Source: Hemileia vastatrix
Lineage: Eukaryota; Basidiomycota; Pucciniomycetes; Pucciniales; Zaghouaniaceae
Assembly: GCA_030280995.1 (NCBI GenBank)
Contig: JASXTE010000012.1
Location: 7,663,001 to 7,727,000, forward strand
Length of the DNA stretch: 64,000 bases
Direction: 5' to 3'
A program made the position numbers and the translations under genes. Every line of letters starts with the position of its first letter. Within the stretch, counting starts at the first letter, position 1. The notes under the pieces are model-generated. The model did not search any database, was not told the origin of the DNA, and saw nothing but the letters and a program-made list of their open reading frames with translations. Below are positions 11,754 to 22,089 of the stretch, one piece after another.

Positions 11754-12319
11754 AATTCTGTTATAATCCAGTAAGTGACATTTTCAAAGAAGGTACACGT
11801 AAATAATATCCCTATAGAAATATTTGGATAATTACAACAGGTTGGGGTCACTTATATAGTGATTTCAGAAAAAGAAGCCCTGTTATATAATAAAATTGTG
11901 ATATTGAATCATCAATTTTACCACTAATTTAACATATAATTGTTCTTAGTGGGAGTCTGTCAATAGACCAATTAAATTTGTGATCTTTGCAGATAATAAC
12001 CAATTAAACTGATTAATTGTTTTCTTTTTACAGGACTCTTAATCCCTTTTTATTGTTTTGTAAAATTCATTTAATATTTAGAAAGAATCTTACTAACAAA
12101 TTTTCTTTTTTTAAATATAAATACACGGCTACATATTGTAGACCAGTTAAATCAAGTGACCACATAAAAAGCATATTTGACTTTTGGCACTTAAAGATTC
12201 ACTTAATACCAATAAGTAAGCAATAAAATTGTCTTCAGTGGTATTAATAAATACTGATTAAACTCCTTTTTGAAGTTTTTCAAATCTAAACTTTCAATTC
12301 TCTAAAATTCCACGGAAAA

Positions 12320-12857
12320 ATGTGTGACAACAATGACATTGTAAGTGATAAGGCAAAACCTTATAACTTCAGAACTAGAGCTGAAAGACCTGTTGCAGGA
12401 CATCCAAATGGAGGGTCAAGAATCACCAGTAACAATAAACAACACCCCACCAATGTCCATGGAGGAAAAGGAAAAACTCTTAAAACAAATGTCAATAAAG
12501 AAGTCCAAAAACACCTTACAAGAGCAAATTCACTCCCTCTCAACCCTACTGAATACACTAACAATAAGAGTTAACAATATGTTAGACCAGATCAACAATC
12601 TGGAGAAAAGGGCGGCACAGGGCTTTATAGAAGTCAACCAGGCTCTAGTGGATATAAGGTCTCATCAACAACCAGTGGCACCAAATACCACAGCAACACC
12701 TCCAGTCCCAGAAGAGGACCAAAAGATAACTGTAAGCAAATGGAAGTGGGATTGGTATGCCCAAAACTACAACAGTCCTCCTCAACAGGGATCCAGCAGT
12801 CACCCTTACAGGGGAAAGCCAAGGAGAGGCAGGGGAAATGGAATAAGACCGTGGTAA
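12320..12857 (+). CDS. Element 1 ORF1: accessory protein overlapping gag, with 58-nt intron
   Basis: Proposed exons 12320-12340 (seven codons, MCDNNDI) and 12399-12857, giving 159 aa. The intron 12341-12398 has GTAAGT and GCAG ends and a length typical of fungi. Splicing moves translation from the gag frame to the +1 frame. The product has a predicted coiled-coil stretch (about residues 45-85), a WKWDW motif, a basic tail (PRRGRGNG) and ends Arg-Pro-Trp. Element 2 encodes a homologous protein at the same place: DIQM/DVEM at the start of exon 2, WKWDW/WKWDY, HPY plus basic residues, final Pro-Trp-stop. Conservation is clearly in this frame rather than in the overlapping gag frame. Function is unknown; a nucleic-acid-binding accessory role is only a guess from the basic tail. 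Splicing itself is inferred. Confidence 0.6.
12341..12398 (+). other. Candidate intron 1 of element 1 (Gag/ORF1 switch)
   Basis: 58 nt, GTAAGT...TTGCAG. The length is 1 modulo 3, so retention keeps the ATG in the gag frame and removal enters ORF1. Element 2 has the matching intron at 27928-27991, flanked in both elements by GACAYT on the left and GAY on the right. Confidence 0.55.
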
Positions 12858-14479
12858 GTCATCCATCTCAAGATCAATTATATAATCCTAACAATGAATT
12901 ACTTATAGGTAATGAAATTGATAGAGAGTTATTGGATATAATTGATAAGGATTTAAAAAATTATTCATTTGAAAATAACATGTTAGACTTGTCATTACAT
13001 GAGGACAATGTACATAGTTTTATTGATCACCAGGAAAATACTATTAATATAAAAATGGAATCAAATGAAGTAAAAATTGACCCTGATGATGAATCTTCTG
13101 AATTGGAAACAGACAAAATTGAATATTTTCTGAAAGAAAATCCAATGGAATCAAAAATAATTAGTAAATTATTATTAAGAATTGAAAAATTGGAAGAATT
13201 CTCTAGAGAGTCCAACAATAATACAGAAAGTGTATTATTAAACATCACACAATCATTGAGTAAAACAGCCAATAAGTTAAAAGTTATTGAGAATTCAAAT
13301 AATGAATTGATCAATGAAAACAAAAGATTAAATTCTGAGATTAAAAATTTAGAAATTAAATTAGAACATTCTCAAAATATTATGGCCACCATAGAGGGAC
13401 GTGTAAAATTGTCTTTTTCAAATGTAAATGATACTTTAACTCATGTACCTGTAATAAAAGATAGGTTACAAAGAGTAGAAATTGAAGTAGCTAACATTTT
13501 GAAAAATACTGAAACAATAAAGGATAATACCTCTTATGTAGAAAGAGTACCAGTTTTTATGAAACACTCTGATGATAAACCAATGATGGAACATGAACAT
13601 AGTGTCATGGGCTCTGAGAATATAAAATCAGTAAAAGATGAAATTAATGATCATCTTTCTAAAGTGAGTGAATTACTCAATATTCCTCAGGTTAGGGAAG
13701 CTAAAACTAGCCAAAAGAACTGGCCTAAGTTAGATCAGTACCCTTCTTTTGACGGGGATTCAAAATCTGATTGGCAACAATTCATACAAAGAATTGATAA
13801 CTTAAAATTTTCATATAAATTACCTGATGAAGAAATTACTTCAAAGTTAATATCTTTATTTACAGATGTGGCCTTATTATGGTTTGAATCTGTATTGAGT
13901 GAGGGAATTAATTACTCCTGGAATGAATGGAAGGCACTAATTGAAAGGCAATTTGGTGGCCCAAAATTTAGAATCACTCAACAAAGACTGTATGAAAGGG
14001 CCAGATATAATCCAAATGCTGGAGATAAACCCATGGTCTTCTTAATGAATTTAATAAAAATCATGAAAGCTATGGATCCAAAAATGGATTATGAAGAGTG
14101 GAAAGAAAAAATAATATACAAATTGCCTATATCAGTTAGAGACATTATTGTAGCTAGAACTGAAACTGTCAGAGACACCTCTGGATTCATTAATATATGC
14201 AATGGGATATTATTAAACCACAAGTATGAAACCAAGTATAGTAATTACAGACAAAGTGTTGACGTGGTAAAACCTACTACAAGTAAGTTACAAGTGGAAA
14301 AGAAAAAACCTTCAGCTCCCCTTGTCCCTAAGAGACAAGAAAATAACACTTGTTACAAATGTAATGAACCTTGGGTTAAAGGTCACACGTGTAAGAAAAG
14401 AATAAATGTTATTGAAACCTCACAGAATTCTGAACCTAGTAATCATGAAGATGAGAATGTGGAATCCAGTGAGGATTGA
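12740..14479 (+). pseudogene. Element 1 gag (capsid plus zinc knuckle), ends at in-frame TGA
   Basis: Gag polyprotein that packages the retrotransposon RNA. The frame is open from 12575, and 12740 is the first ATG after an upstream in-frame TAA (12572-12574). The presumed original start is the ATG at 12320 in the same frame. Long coiled-coil segments occupy residues about 130-260. The capsid-like domain follows (SQKNWPKLDQYPSFDGDSKS, LLWFESV, WNEWKALIERQFGG). A zinc knuckle of the C-x2-C-x7-H-x-C form is CYKCNEPWVKGHTC. The TGA at 14477-14479 aligns with a Cys codon in element 2, so I read it as a nonsense mutation, although the Gag-protease boundary is also a classic readthrough location. 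A stop in the upstream overlap and this stop both break the polyprotein. Confidence 0.8.
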
Positions 14480-15415
14480 AAAAGTAACATATCTTACAGT
14501 GATGATGAAAATGAGATATTTGTATTAGAACAGGATATAATGTTCCTGAATGATGCTATACCTCATACAGACACATCTTTAACTTCCATAGAGGAAGCTG
14601 AAATAATCAAAGATGTATCTCATGACACTTACAAAATAGCACCTATCAGAGCACCTATTATCATATGTGGAAAAGAAATGAATGCCATTCTTGACACTGG
14701 GGCTGCAGGTAGTGTAGTTTCACTTAATGCATTAATGAAACTTGATAGTAAGTACCAGGAAAAACTAGAACCTGTTCAGACAAAGAACTGGAGGGGTTTT
14801 GGTTCAGTATTAAATCCAATTGGCAAATACAAAACTGCTGTATTCTTTAAATATAATAATGGATATGTTAGAGCAGTTTGTGAATTTGTAGTAATGGATA
14901 ATAATAATTGTAGTGATTGGTTTATTATTGGCAATGATTTATTGACAAAATTTGGCATTAAACTAGATCCTGCAAACAGTTGTTTCACCATAGGGGTGAA
15001 TGGTAAAAGAAAATTCAAAATATGTTCTGAAAATTCAGTATATGCCATTTCTCCTAGAGAAGAACAACTGCAAGGTGGAAGAACCACCAATGAAGTGGGT
15101 GAATTGGAAAATGAAATCCAAAAGGCCTCTTTCAGTCCTCAACTCTCAAAAATTGAACAAGAAGACATTTTGAGATTGATTAAATCATATCCTATGGCAT
15201 TTGCTCATGGATCAAATGAACTAGGATTGGTCAAAGACCATGAGATGAAAATCTCTCTAAGCTGTGATCTGGATAATATTCCTGGAAGCTTAAAAAAGAA
15301 ACCTTACCCAGCATCTCCTGCAAAAAGGAAAGATATTGAAGACAATATAAAATTGTTGTTGGAAATGGGTATTGTTGAAAAATTGGACACAACACCTAAG
15401 TATTGTGTCATTTAA
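14480..15415 (+). pseudogene. Element 1 protease and start of RT, ends at in-frame TAA
   Basis: Same reading frame as gag. The retropepsin-like aspartic protease has its catalytic DTG at 14693-14701 (AILDTGAAGSVVS) and a later hydrophobic-G block (FIIGNDLLTKFGI). The N-terminal RT lead-in (SLKKKPYPASPAKRKDIEDN) then follows. The frame is cut by TAA at 15413-15415 inside the RT, where element 2 has Ser (TPKYCVI-S-PVLIS). This stop lies within a conserved domain and would disable pol unless suppressed. The first internal ATG of the segment is at 14540. Confidence 0.85.
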
Positions 15416-18190
15416 CCAGTATTAATCTCTTATGAAAAAGATAAGGCAAGATTATGCGGTGATTATAGAGCTCTGAATACATATACAGTAGATGATATTT
15501 ACCCTCTACCAAGGATAGCTTCTATCCATGCTACCTTACAAGGAGCAAAATATATTTCCTGTCTGGATGGGAACAAGGGTTACCACCAGATTCCTGTGGA
15601 AAGAAATTCTCAAAATTACTTATTGATAACCACACATATGGGTATATATAAGTATGTGAGAATGCCATTTGGCCCAAAGAATGCCCCTTCAGTCTTCCAA
15701 AAATTGATGGATAGTGTTTTTCATCAGGAAATGGTTGAAGGATGGCTACTGGTCTATATTGATGACATCATAGTGTTTTCAAAGACATATGATGAACATT
15801 TAAATCACCTGAAAAGAGTCTTTCAAAAAATGGATGAAATTAATATGACTATTGCATTAAAGAAATGTAAGTTTGGATTTCAATCCTTGAAAGTACTTGG
15901 ACATGTTGTATCTGGATTAAAAATTTGTGTTGACCAGAATAAAGTGGCAGCAATTAAAAACATTGGGATACCTAAAAATGTAAAAGAGGTTCAAAGTTTT
16001 TTGGGTATGTGTGGATATTATAGACAATATATTAAAAATTACCAATCCATTGCAGCCCCTTTAACAACATTAATCAGGAAGAATGAAGCTTTCATTTGGA
16101 ATAATGAAAGACAACATGCCTTTAATAAATTAAACGAATGTTTAATGTCAGCTCCAATATTGGGACTGCCAGATTTCACCCTACCTTTTATCTTGTACAC
16201 TGATGCAAGTTTCATAGGTTTGGGTGCTGCTTTACAGCAGAAACAGATAATAAATGGAAAATTATCTGAAGTAGTTATCTGTTATATATCCAGAACCTTA
16301 AGAAAAACAGAATTAAGGTATGGTGCCACACAGCTAGAATGTTTAGCCGTGGTGTGGGCTTTGGAGAAACTTCATTACTATCTGGAAGACCAGAAGTTTG
16401 AACTTATAACATATTGCAGTGCAGTAAAATCATTACTAAACATGAAAACACCTAATAGGCACATGTTTAGATGGCAACTAGCTGTACAAGAGTACAGAGG
16501 AAGAATGACAATCACTCACAGAGCAGGAACATTGCATTCAAATGTGGATTTATTATCCAGAAGTCCTTTGCCAAATGATGCTGACAACCCAGCTTATGTA
16601 CCTGAAAATGAGGTTATACATATATTTGGGATTTATATAGTGGATTTAGAAGAAGAGTTTATGAAAACTATATTGGAAAATTATTCATCTGATAAAGATT
16701 TGTCTAAACTATCTACCATTCTTAATGATCCAACAAATGCCTCCATGAGTGCATTAATTAAAACCTTGCCTCCAAAGTATAAAAATGCGTTGGAAAAAGG
16801 TAAACTATCAATTGAAGATGGATATATATATTACAGGAAAAAGTTAAGCAATGTAATAGTAATACCACCTTCTATGAAAGAGTTAATGTTGAGTACTTGT
16901 CATGATGACATCTTAGCTGGTCATTTTGACTTTAACAAAACATTAACCAGAGTTAAAAATACAGCCTGGTGGATAAACATGAAAGAGGATGTACAAAAAT
17001 ACATTGAAACATGTGACTCTTGTCAGAAATCTAAAAGATTAACTGGGAAGAGAGCTGGGTTGTTACAACAAATAGAGCAGCCAAAAGCTCCATGGGAAAT
17101 TATAAACATGGATTTTGTAACTGGCTTGCCATTAGCAGGAAAAGAAAGTTTCAATTCTTGCTGGATAATAGTGGATAGATTAACAAAAATGTGTAAGTTT
17201 ATCCCTACCCATAAAGAGGTATCTGCTAAAGACTTGGCTTTACTATGGTGGACTCAGATGATAAATACTGCTGGGTTCCCCAAAGCCATAATCTCTGACA
17301 GAGATCCTAAATTTACTTCAGAGTTCTGGACATCTTTGATGGAAGTATCAGGTTGTCAATTAAAATTGTCTACAGCACACCATCCACAAACTGATGGGCT
17401 GGCTGAGAGGATGATACAAACTCTAGAAGATATGATCAGAAGATATTGTGCCTTTGGATTAGAATACAAAGACAATGAGAAATTCACACATGACTGGGTG
17501 ACATTAATTCCTGGACTTGAATTTGCTTATAACAGCACAACTCATTCTGTAACAGAGAAGAAACCATTTGAACTCTGGCTGGGATATGTACCAAATACCC
17601 CAGTAAATCATTTAAATAAACTACCAAGGTTGGATATACACCCTGGCACTAAATCCTTTATTCATATGCAACAAATGTGTAGAAAGCATGCAGAAGAATG
17701 CATCCAAAAAGCATTTGAATATGAAAAGAAAAGGTGGGAAAAATCTCATAAAGAATTTGAATTTAAAAAGGGAGATGAAGTCCTCATATCAACACTACAT
17801 TTTAACTTACAAGGTAATGTTAAATTAAAGGATCCCTTTGTAGGACCTTTTGTAGTAAATAAAATGGTTGGAAATAATGCAGTGGAATTCATATTATATG
17901 CTCCATATGATAGGAAACATCCAGTTTTCCCTATCTCATTATTGAAACCTTACCATGCAAATTATCCTGACTTATTTCCAAAAAGAAGGGGAAGGCCTAA
18001 AAAGCAACCTGAAGAAATTGTGGAAAAGGCAGAGATTGAAAAAATACTCAAGAAAAGAATCCTTACTAAAGAAAAAGGAACTGAGTATTTACTAAGATTT
18101 AAAGGGAAATCAAATGAATTTGATAAATGGATACCTGAGAAAGAAATTTCTAATTTATCCACCCTTCTTAAAAAATTTAAACAGAAATAA
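15416..18190 (+). pseudogene. Element 1 RT, RNase H, integrase and chromodomain
   Basis: Continues the gag-pol frame after the TAA. Reverse transcriptase: LCGDYRALNTYTVDDIYPLP, LDGNKGYHQ, MPFGPKNAPSVFQ, catalytic YIDDIIVFS. RNase H: YTDASFIGLGAAL and LECLAVVWALEKL. The expected catalytic Asp in the ELxTD motif is Tyr here (TAT at 16412-16414; element 2 has TDC). Integrase: zinc finger HDDIL/HFD...CDSCQKSK, core residues in DFVTGLP, SDRDPKFTSEF and HHPQTDGLAERM. A basic RRGRPKKQPEE linker is followed by a C-terminal chromodomain (EIEKILKKR...EYLLRFKGK...WIPEKEI), which in chromoviruses targets integration to marked chromatin. Length matches a complete pol. The upstream stop and the RNase H change make it defective. 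Confidence 0.92.
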
Positions 18191-18359
18191 ATTTCTGTTC
18201 AACCAGCTGAGGGGTTAAAAAACCAGTACTCATAATATTTTATTATGTTTTATTTCTTTAAAGTTGAATCTTTAATGCTACAGATTTATTCTGAATACCT
18301 GAAAATTACAAATTGATAAAATAAAATGTATAACTTATCATTTTTTTTATTATTTTTTT

Positions 18360-18370
18360 GGGTGGGCGAG
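18360..18370 (+). other. Polypurine tract candidate of element 1
   Basis: GGGTGGGCGAG directly before the 3' LTR. It is G-rich but interrupted by T and C. Element 2 has AGAGTGAGGGAG in the same place. Confidence 0.5.
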
Positions 18371-19872
18371 TGTCAGCCTGTATATCTCCAGGACTGAGTA
18401 AAAAGTAATTATAAGTTATGTTAAACACATGAACTATACATGGGAATAATAAATAAGAGTACACAAATAGTATACATAAGTAAAATTATGATAATACACA
18501 AAAAATGCCATTATAACACCTTATATACACGCATATATCCACCTTTTATGGGTCTTATGTACTTAATATTAAGTTGGAATATGTTAGGGTAATCTTAAGA
18601 GCCTTAAGTATAAGGCTACATAATTTTTAAGTACACTTAAAGCTGTTATATTCATTGTTTTATGCAAAAAACAAGAAATGCGCTTTATTTCACTTAAAAG
18701 TTGACTATATGCGCTATAAAATTGAGAATATCAAAATTGCTCTTTGACAGATCAATTGGGCTCATTTAGAACTATTGATTTGGCTATTTAAATGCATAAA
18801 AATAACACTTTTCAAATTTGGTGTTTTTTATGCCAGAAATGGCTTCTGTGTACTGGCCACATACTGCCTGCTTTTTTCCCGTGTGAATAGCTTCATTTTT
18901 AGCAAAGTTAGCTTTTTCACACTATAATTACCCCACATTCTAGGCCCACTGTGGGGAAACACACTAAAATAGGCGACAGGCGCTTATTTAGTGTCCTAGC
19001 TTAATTAATAATGCATTGACCTTGTTTATATGCACTAATTTCATTAATAACCTCACTCTTGGCACTTTATTTCATCACCACGCTTAAATTCGCCTAATTT
19101 TAGTCAAGGATTTACCCGTGCAAGCGCCTGCCAAGAACTGCATGTAGTTACCCCACATCTCACGCTCTTTTTTAAGTTTTTGGGTGGTTTCTCAGTCAAT
19201 TTTGGTTATTTTTGAATGGGAATTTCACGTAGTATAATGTCAGGATTAGCCCCATTATTTCTACAGTCAATCCCCCTTATTATTAAGCTATTATTAACCT
19301 TAAAAAGTCTCCTTTAGTCTTTAATATTATTTTTTTATACGCATATACTCTCTTTTTGTCTTTTTCTTTAATTTTGATGGATTTCCCTTATTATTACAGG
19401 ATTTTGGCAGTTGTTACTCTTCTAATTATGTCATGGGTTACTGGGAATGTTGATGGGCATGTCTATTAGTTGTTTAGAGGCGTCATTAACTGTGTATTGG
19501 GTGGTACATCAAGGGAATCATTGGGGAACTCAGTGTGTATAAAAGGAGGAGGTTTTTGGGTTGTATTTCTTCATTCTTTATCATTACAATTTAACCAATA
19601 TAACCAAATCAATTACAATACATATCAATTAGTACTTTTTATAAGACTTTTGAATAGTATCTGAATTTATATAATCTATTTTTCTACCAACTATAAAGAT
19701 TGTAAGCCATATATAAGAAAAGTGAGAATTATATTACTGAGACCTTTATATTTGATTATCTTTTACAACTTAGTGAATTAAAACTACAGTATTCATATAG
19801 GACCATTAAAATCTTCTAGACAACTGACTATTCAAGCTAGTTCACGTCCTTGTACTTGACCTTAGCCTGACA
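18371..19872 (+). repeat. Element 1 3' LTR
   Basis: 1502 bp, the same length as the 5' LTR and differing at about ten positions by eye. TATA-box candidate at 19538-19545. Followed by target duplication AGATC at 19873-19877. Confidence 0.95.
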
Positions 19873-19877
19873 AGATC
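19873..19877 (+). repeat. Target site duplication (right) of element 1
   Basis: AGATC, identical to 10227-10231. Confidence 0.9.
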
Positions 19878-22089
19878 TTTGATTGTCAAATCCTCACTTT
19901 TTTGTGCTTTGAATTTCTTATGAATACTTTAAATAAGGCTGTTAATTAATAATATTTTTATGCAACACAAAAAGATTTCAAAATTCTTTCTTTTTTTTTA
20001 ATGACTCTTCATGAAATGTGAAGTTTTCCTGCTTTGAAAGTGATCAGTTGAATTCTCTGTGATCTCAAAAAAAATTATTTAATGTAAGATAAAGTCTTAA
20101 ACATTTTTTAATTTAAAGCTTAAAGCTGTATTAAATATTATTATTCAAAAATATTTTTTCTATCTTTTGTTTAATTTTCTTAATTTCATTTTTTTACTTG
20201 TTAACTATCTATCCTATAGTGATCCTTTTTTTGCATACTGGTGTATGAAGTGAGAAACTTCTGTTGAATATAGAAGGGGAATGTTTATGGTTTATTTTGT
20301 ATCATATTTTGGACACAATCAGAGTTTTAAATCCCTAACTATGTTGATTTATTCAATTTTAGGAGTTAATCAACCAATTATATTCAATTTCTAATTATTT
20401 TTAAAAAAAATAAAAAGATAGCTCTGTGAATTGGAAAAAATTAAAAATAAATTTTTTCTTATAATTAAAACCTTCTCTTTTATTTGATTCAACTACTTTT
20501 CAATTTTTAACAATTCACTCTGGGAAAACCCATTTCATGTTTTCATTTTAGTTTTAAATTTCTCACAATTAAATGTGACAAATTTCAAGAGCCCATGTTA
20601 TGCATAAGTTAGGTGGCATGAAATCACACAAATTTCTTGAATTAAATACATCACACACACAACACACAACTTAATTAAGCCCCCCCAGAAACATGTGCAA
20701 CATAATGCATGGCCTTTGCATGAAATGTGTAATATCAATTTCTCCATTATATTAAAAGACTTCATTGCTCATTTTTTGTGAATAAAATTTCCAACCTAAA
20801 TACAAAAATTATCAGTTTTTCCTACTGCAATTGTCTGGGTATGTTCTCATTAACTTTAAAAAACCCTTGATACTGGTATTGATATCATGTTTAATGTCCC
20901 TGAGGATTTTTTAGGTGTTAATAAATAGGAGAAATGATAATTCTGAGAGTCGTAATTTTCACTTAAAGTCAAAATATTCTGCTTTGTATCATTTTTTCAC
21001 TTGAAATTATCTTTTAATTATTCCTAAAGACCTTCCTATTTAACATACAAATGTTCTGATACCTAATATGCTCTTCACAGGCCATTTAACTCCACATGGC
21101 TATGTAAGATCTACTTTTTGAGTTTATTTTATTGAATTATAGATTCCTTAATTTTTTTTGTTGCTCTTCTGATGAAACGTCATATAAATGTAAAAGTTAA
21201 AAAACTTTTGAAGTAAAATGGAGGCCTTTGGATAGCTTACCCATTGTGGCCTTTGTTGGTGTTTTATGCATCTCCATCATTGTAGTGATGAAACTTTTTT
21301 ATGAAAAATATATACAATATAGTAGGAAGTTTCAAGAATTTTAAATCCACCATTAGAAAATCTCATTTTTTCAATTAAAAAATAGCTTATAATATTTCAA
21401 ATATATTTATATTTCCCTTAAATACCCTTCTTTAGATGTCCTAATAAAGATGATATTCCTGTTTTTTGTGATTATAAATGAATATAATGTTTTTCCACAT
21501 TTTCCATTTTTGACATCCCTTATTATCTATCTTAATTGTGATATATTATTATTGCAGTATTATTTGAATATGCATAATTTAATATTGATAATCTTCACTA
21601 GAAATACATTTTTTAGCTAAGGATCTCCTCAGTTAGATAGTAGAATGAGAACTTGGGAATTTTTCTCTGGCTAATGCTGAAGAAGAGGTAAGACAAAAAT
21701 CTACAAATTAGGGATTCAAAATCATATTCAAGAAAGTCAGGAGCTTGGATTTTATTTCAGCTTGTTGGGTTTTTACTTAGAGGGGTATTTCTTATTTTTT
21801 AATATTCACTTATACCTAAATTTATGCATTTTTACTGTTAAAATTTTATTTTGATGATACTTCATCTAATATAAATGTCAATTTAAAAAACTTTGAGGAG
21901 TGCAACCACTTTTTACTATTGCACAATCATTTATTCCTATTGTATTTATGCCTTAAGAAGGAAAAAAAGAGGTTGAGCTTTTTCCAAAAAACATTATGGG
22001 TGAAAAATTATTAGCAAGTCATCAACTATAGCATAAATAAAACTTAAACCGAACTGAGGTTCTAAAGAGTAACTTAACTTTAAATGAAA
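19878..22089. other. AT-rich intergenic stretch
   Basis: 2.2 kb with no open frame of note and no recognised element. Confidence 0.6.

Larger units (their letters stand above)
10232..19872 (+). mobile_element. Element 1: full-length Ty3/gypsy chromovirus LTR retrotransposon
   Basis: A 9641-bp unit bounded by two 1502-bp LTRs that start TGTCAG and end CTGACA, flanked by a perfect 5-bp target duplication AGATC. Internal order is leader, ORF1 overlapping gag, gag with zinc knuckle, protease, reverse transcriptase, RNase H, integrase, chromodomain. RT-RNaseH-integrase order and the C-terminal chromodomain define a Ty3/gypsy chromovirus. The two LTRs differ at only about ten positions by eye, so insertion is recent. 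The coding region nevertheless contains three in-frame stops, so this copy is probably non-autonomous. Confidence 0.95.

Noticed and set aside
11734..11760. Assigning a tRNA primer to the PBS candidates
   Set aside because: The two elements differ in this segment, and I cannot match either to a specific tRNA 3' end without a search.
12820..12860. Programmed -1 frameshift joining ORF1 to Gag
   Set aside because: The frame relation would fit, and GGGAAAT in element 1 resembles a slippery heptamer, but element 2 does not keep it at the same place.
14477..16414. Repeat-induced point mutation (RIP) as the cause of element 1 stops
   Set aside because: The stops would need T to A and C to A changes relative to element 2 (Cys to TGA, Ser to TAA), not the C to T or G to A changes typical of RIP. 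Element 2 is only a distant guide, so this is not a proof.
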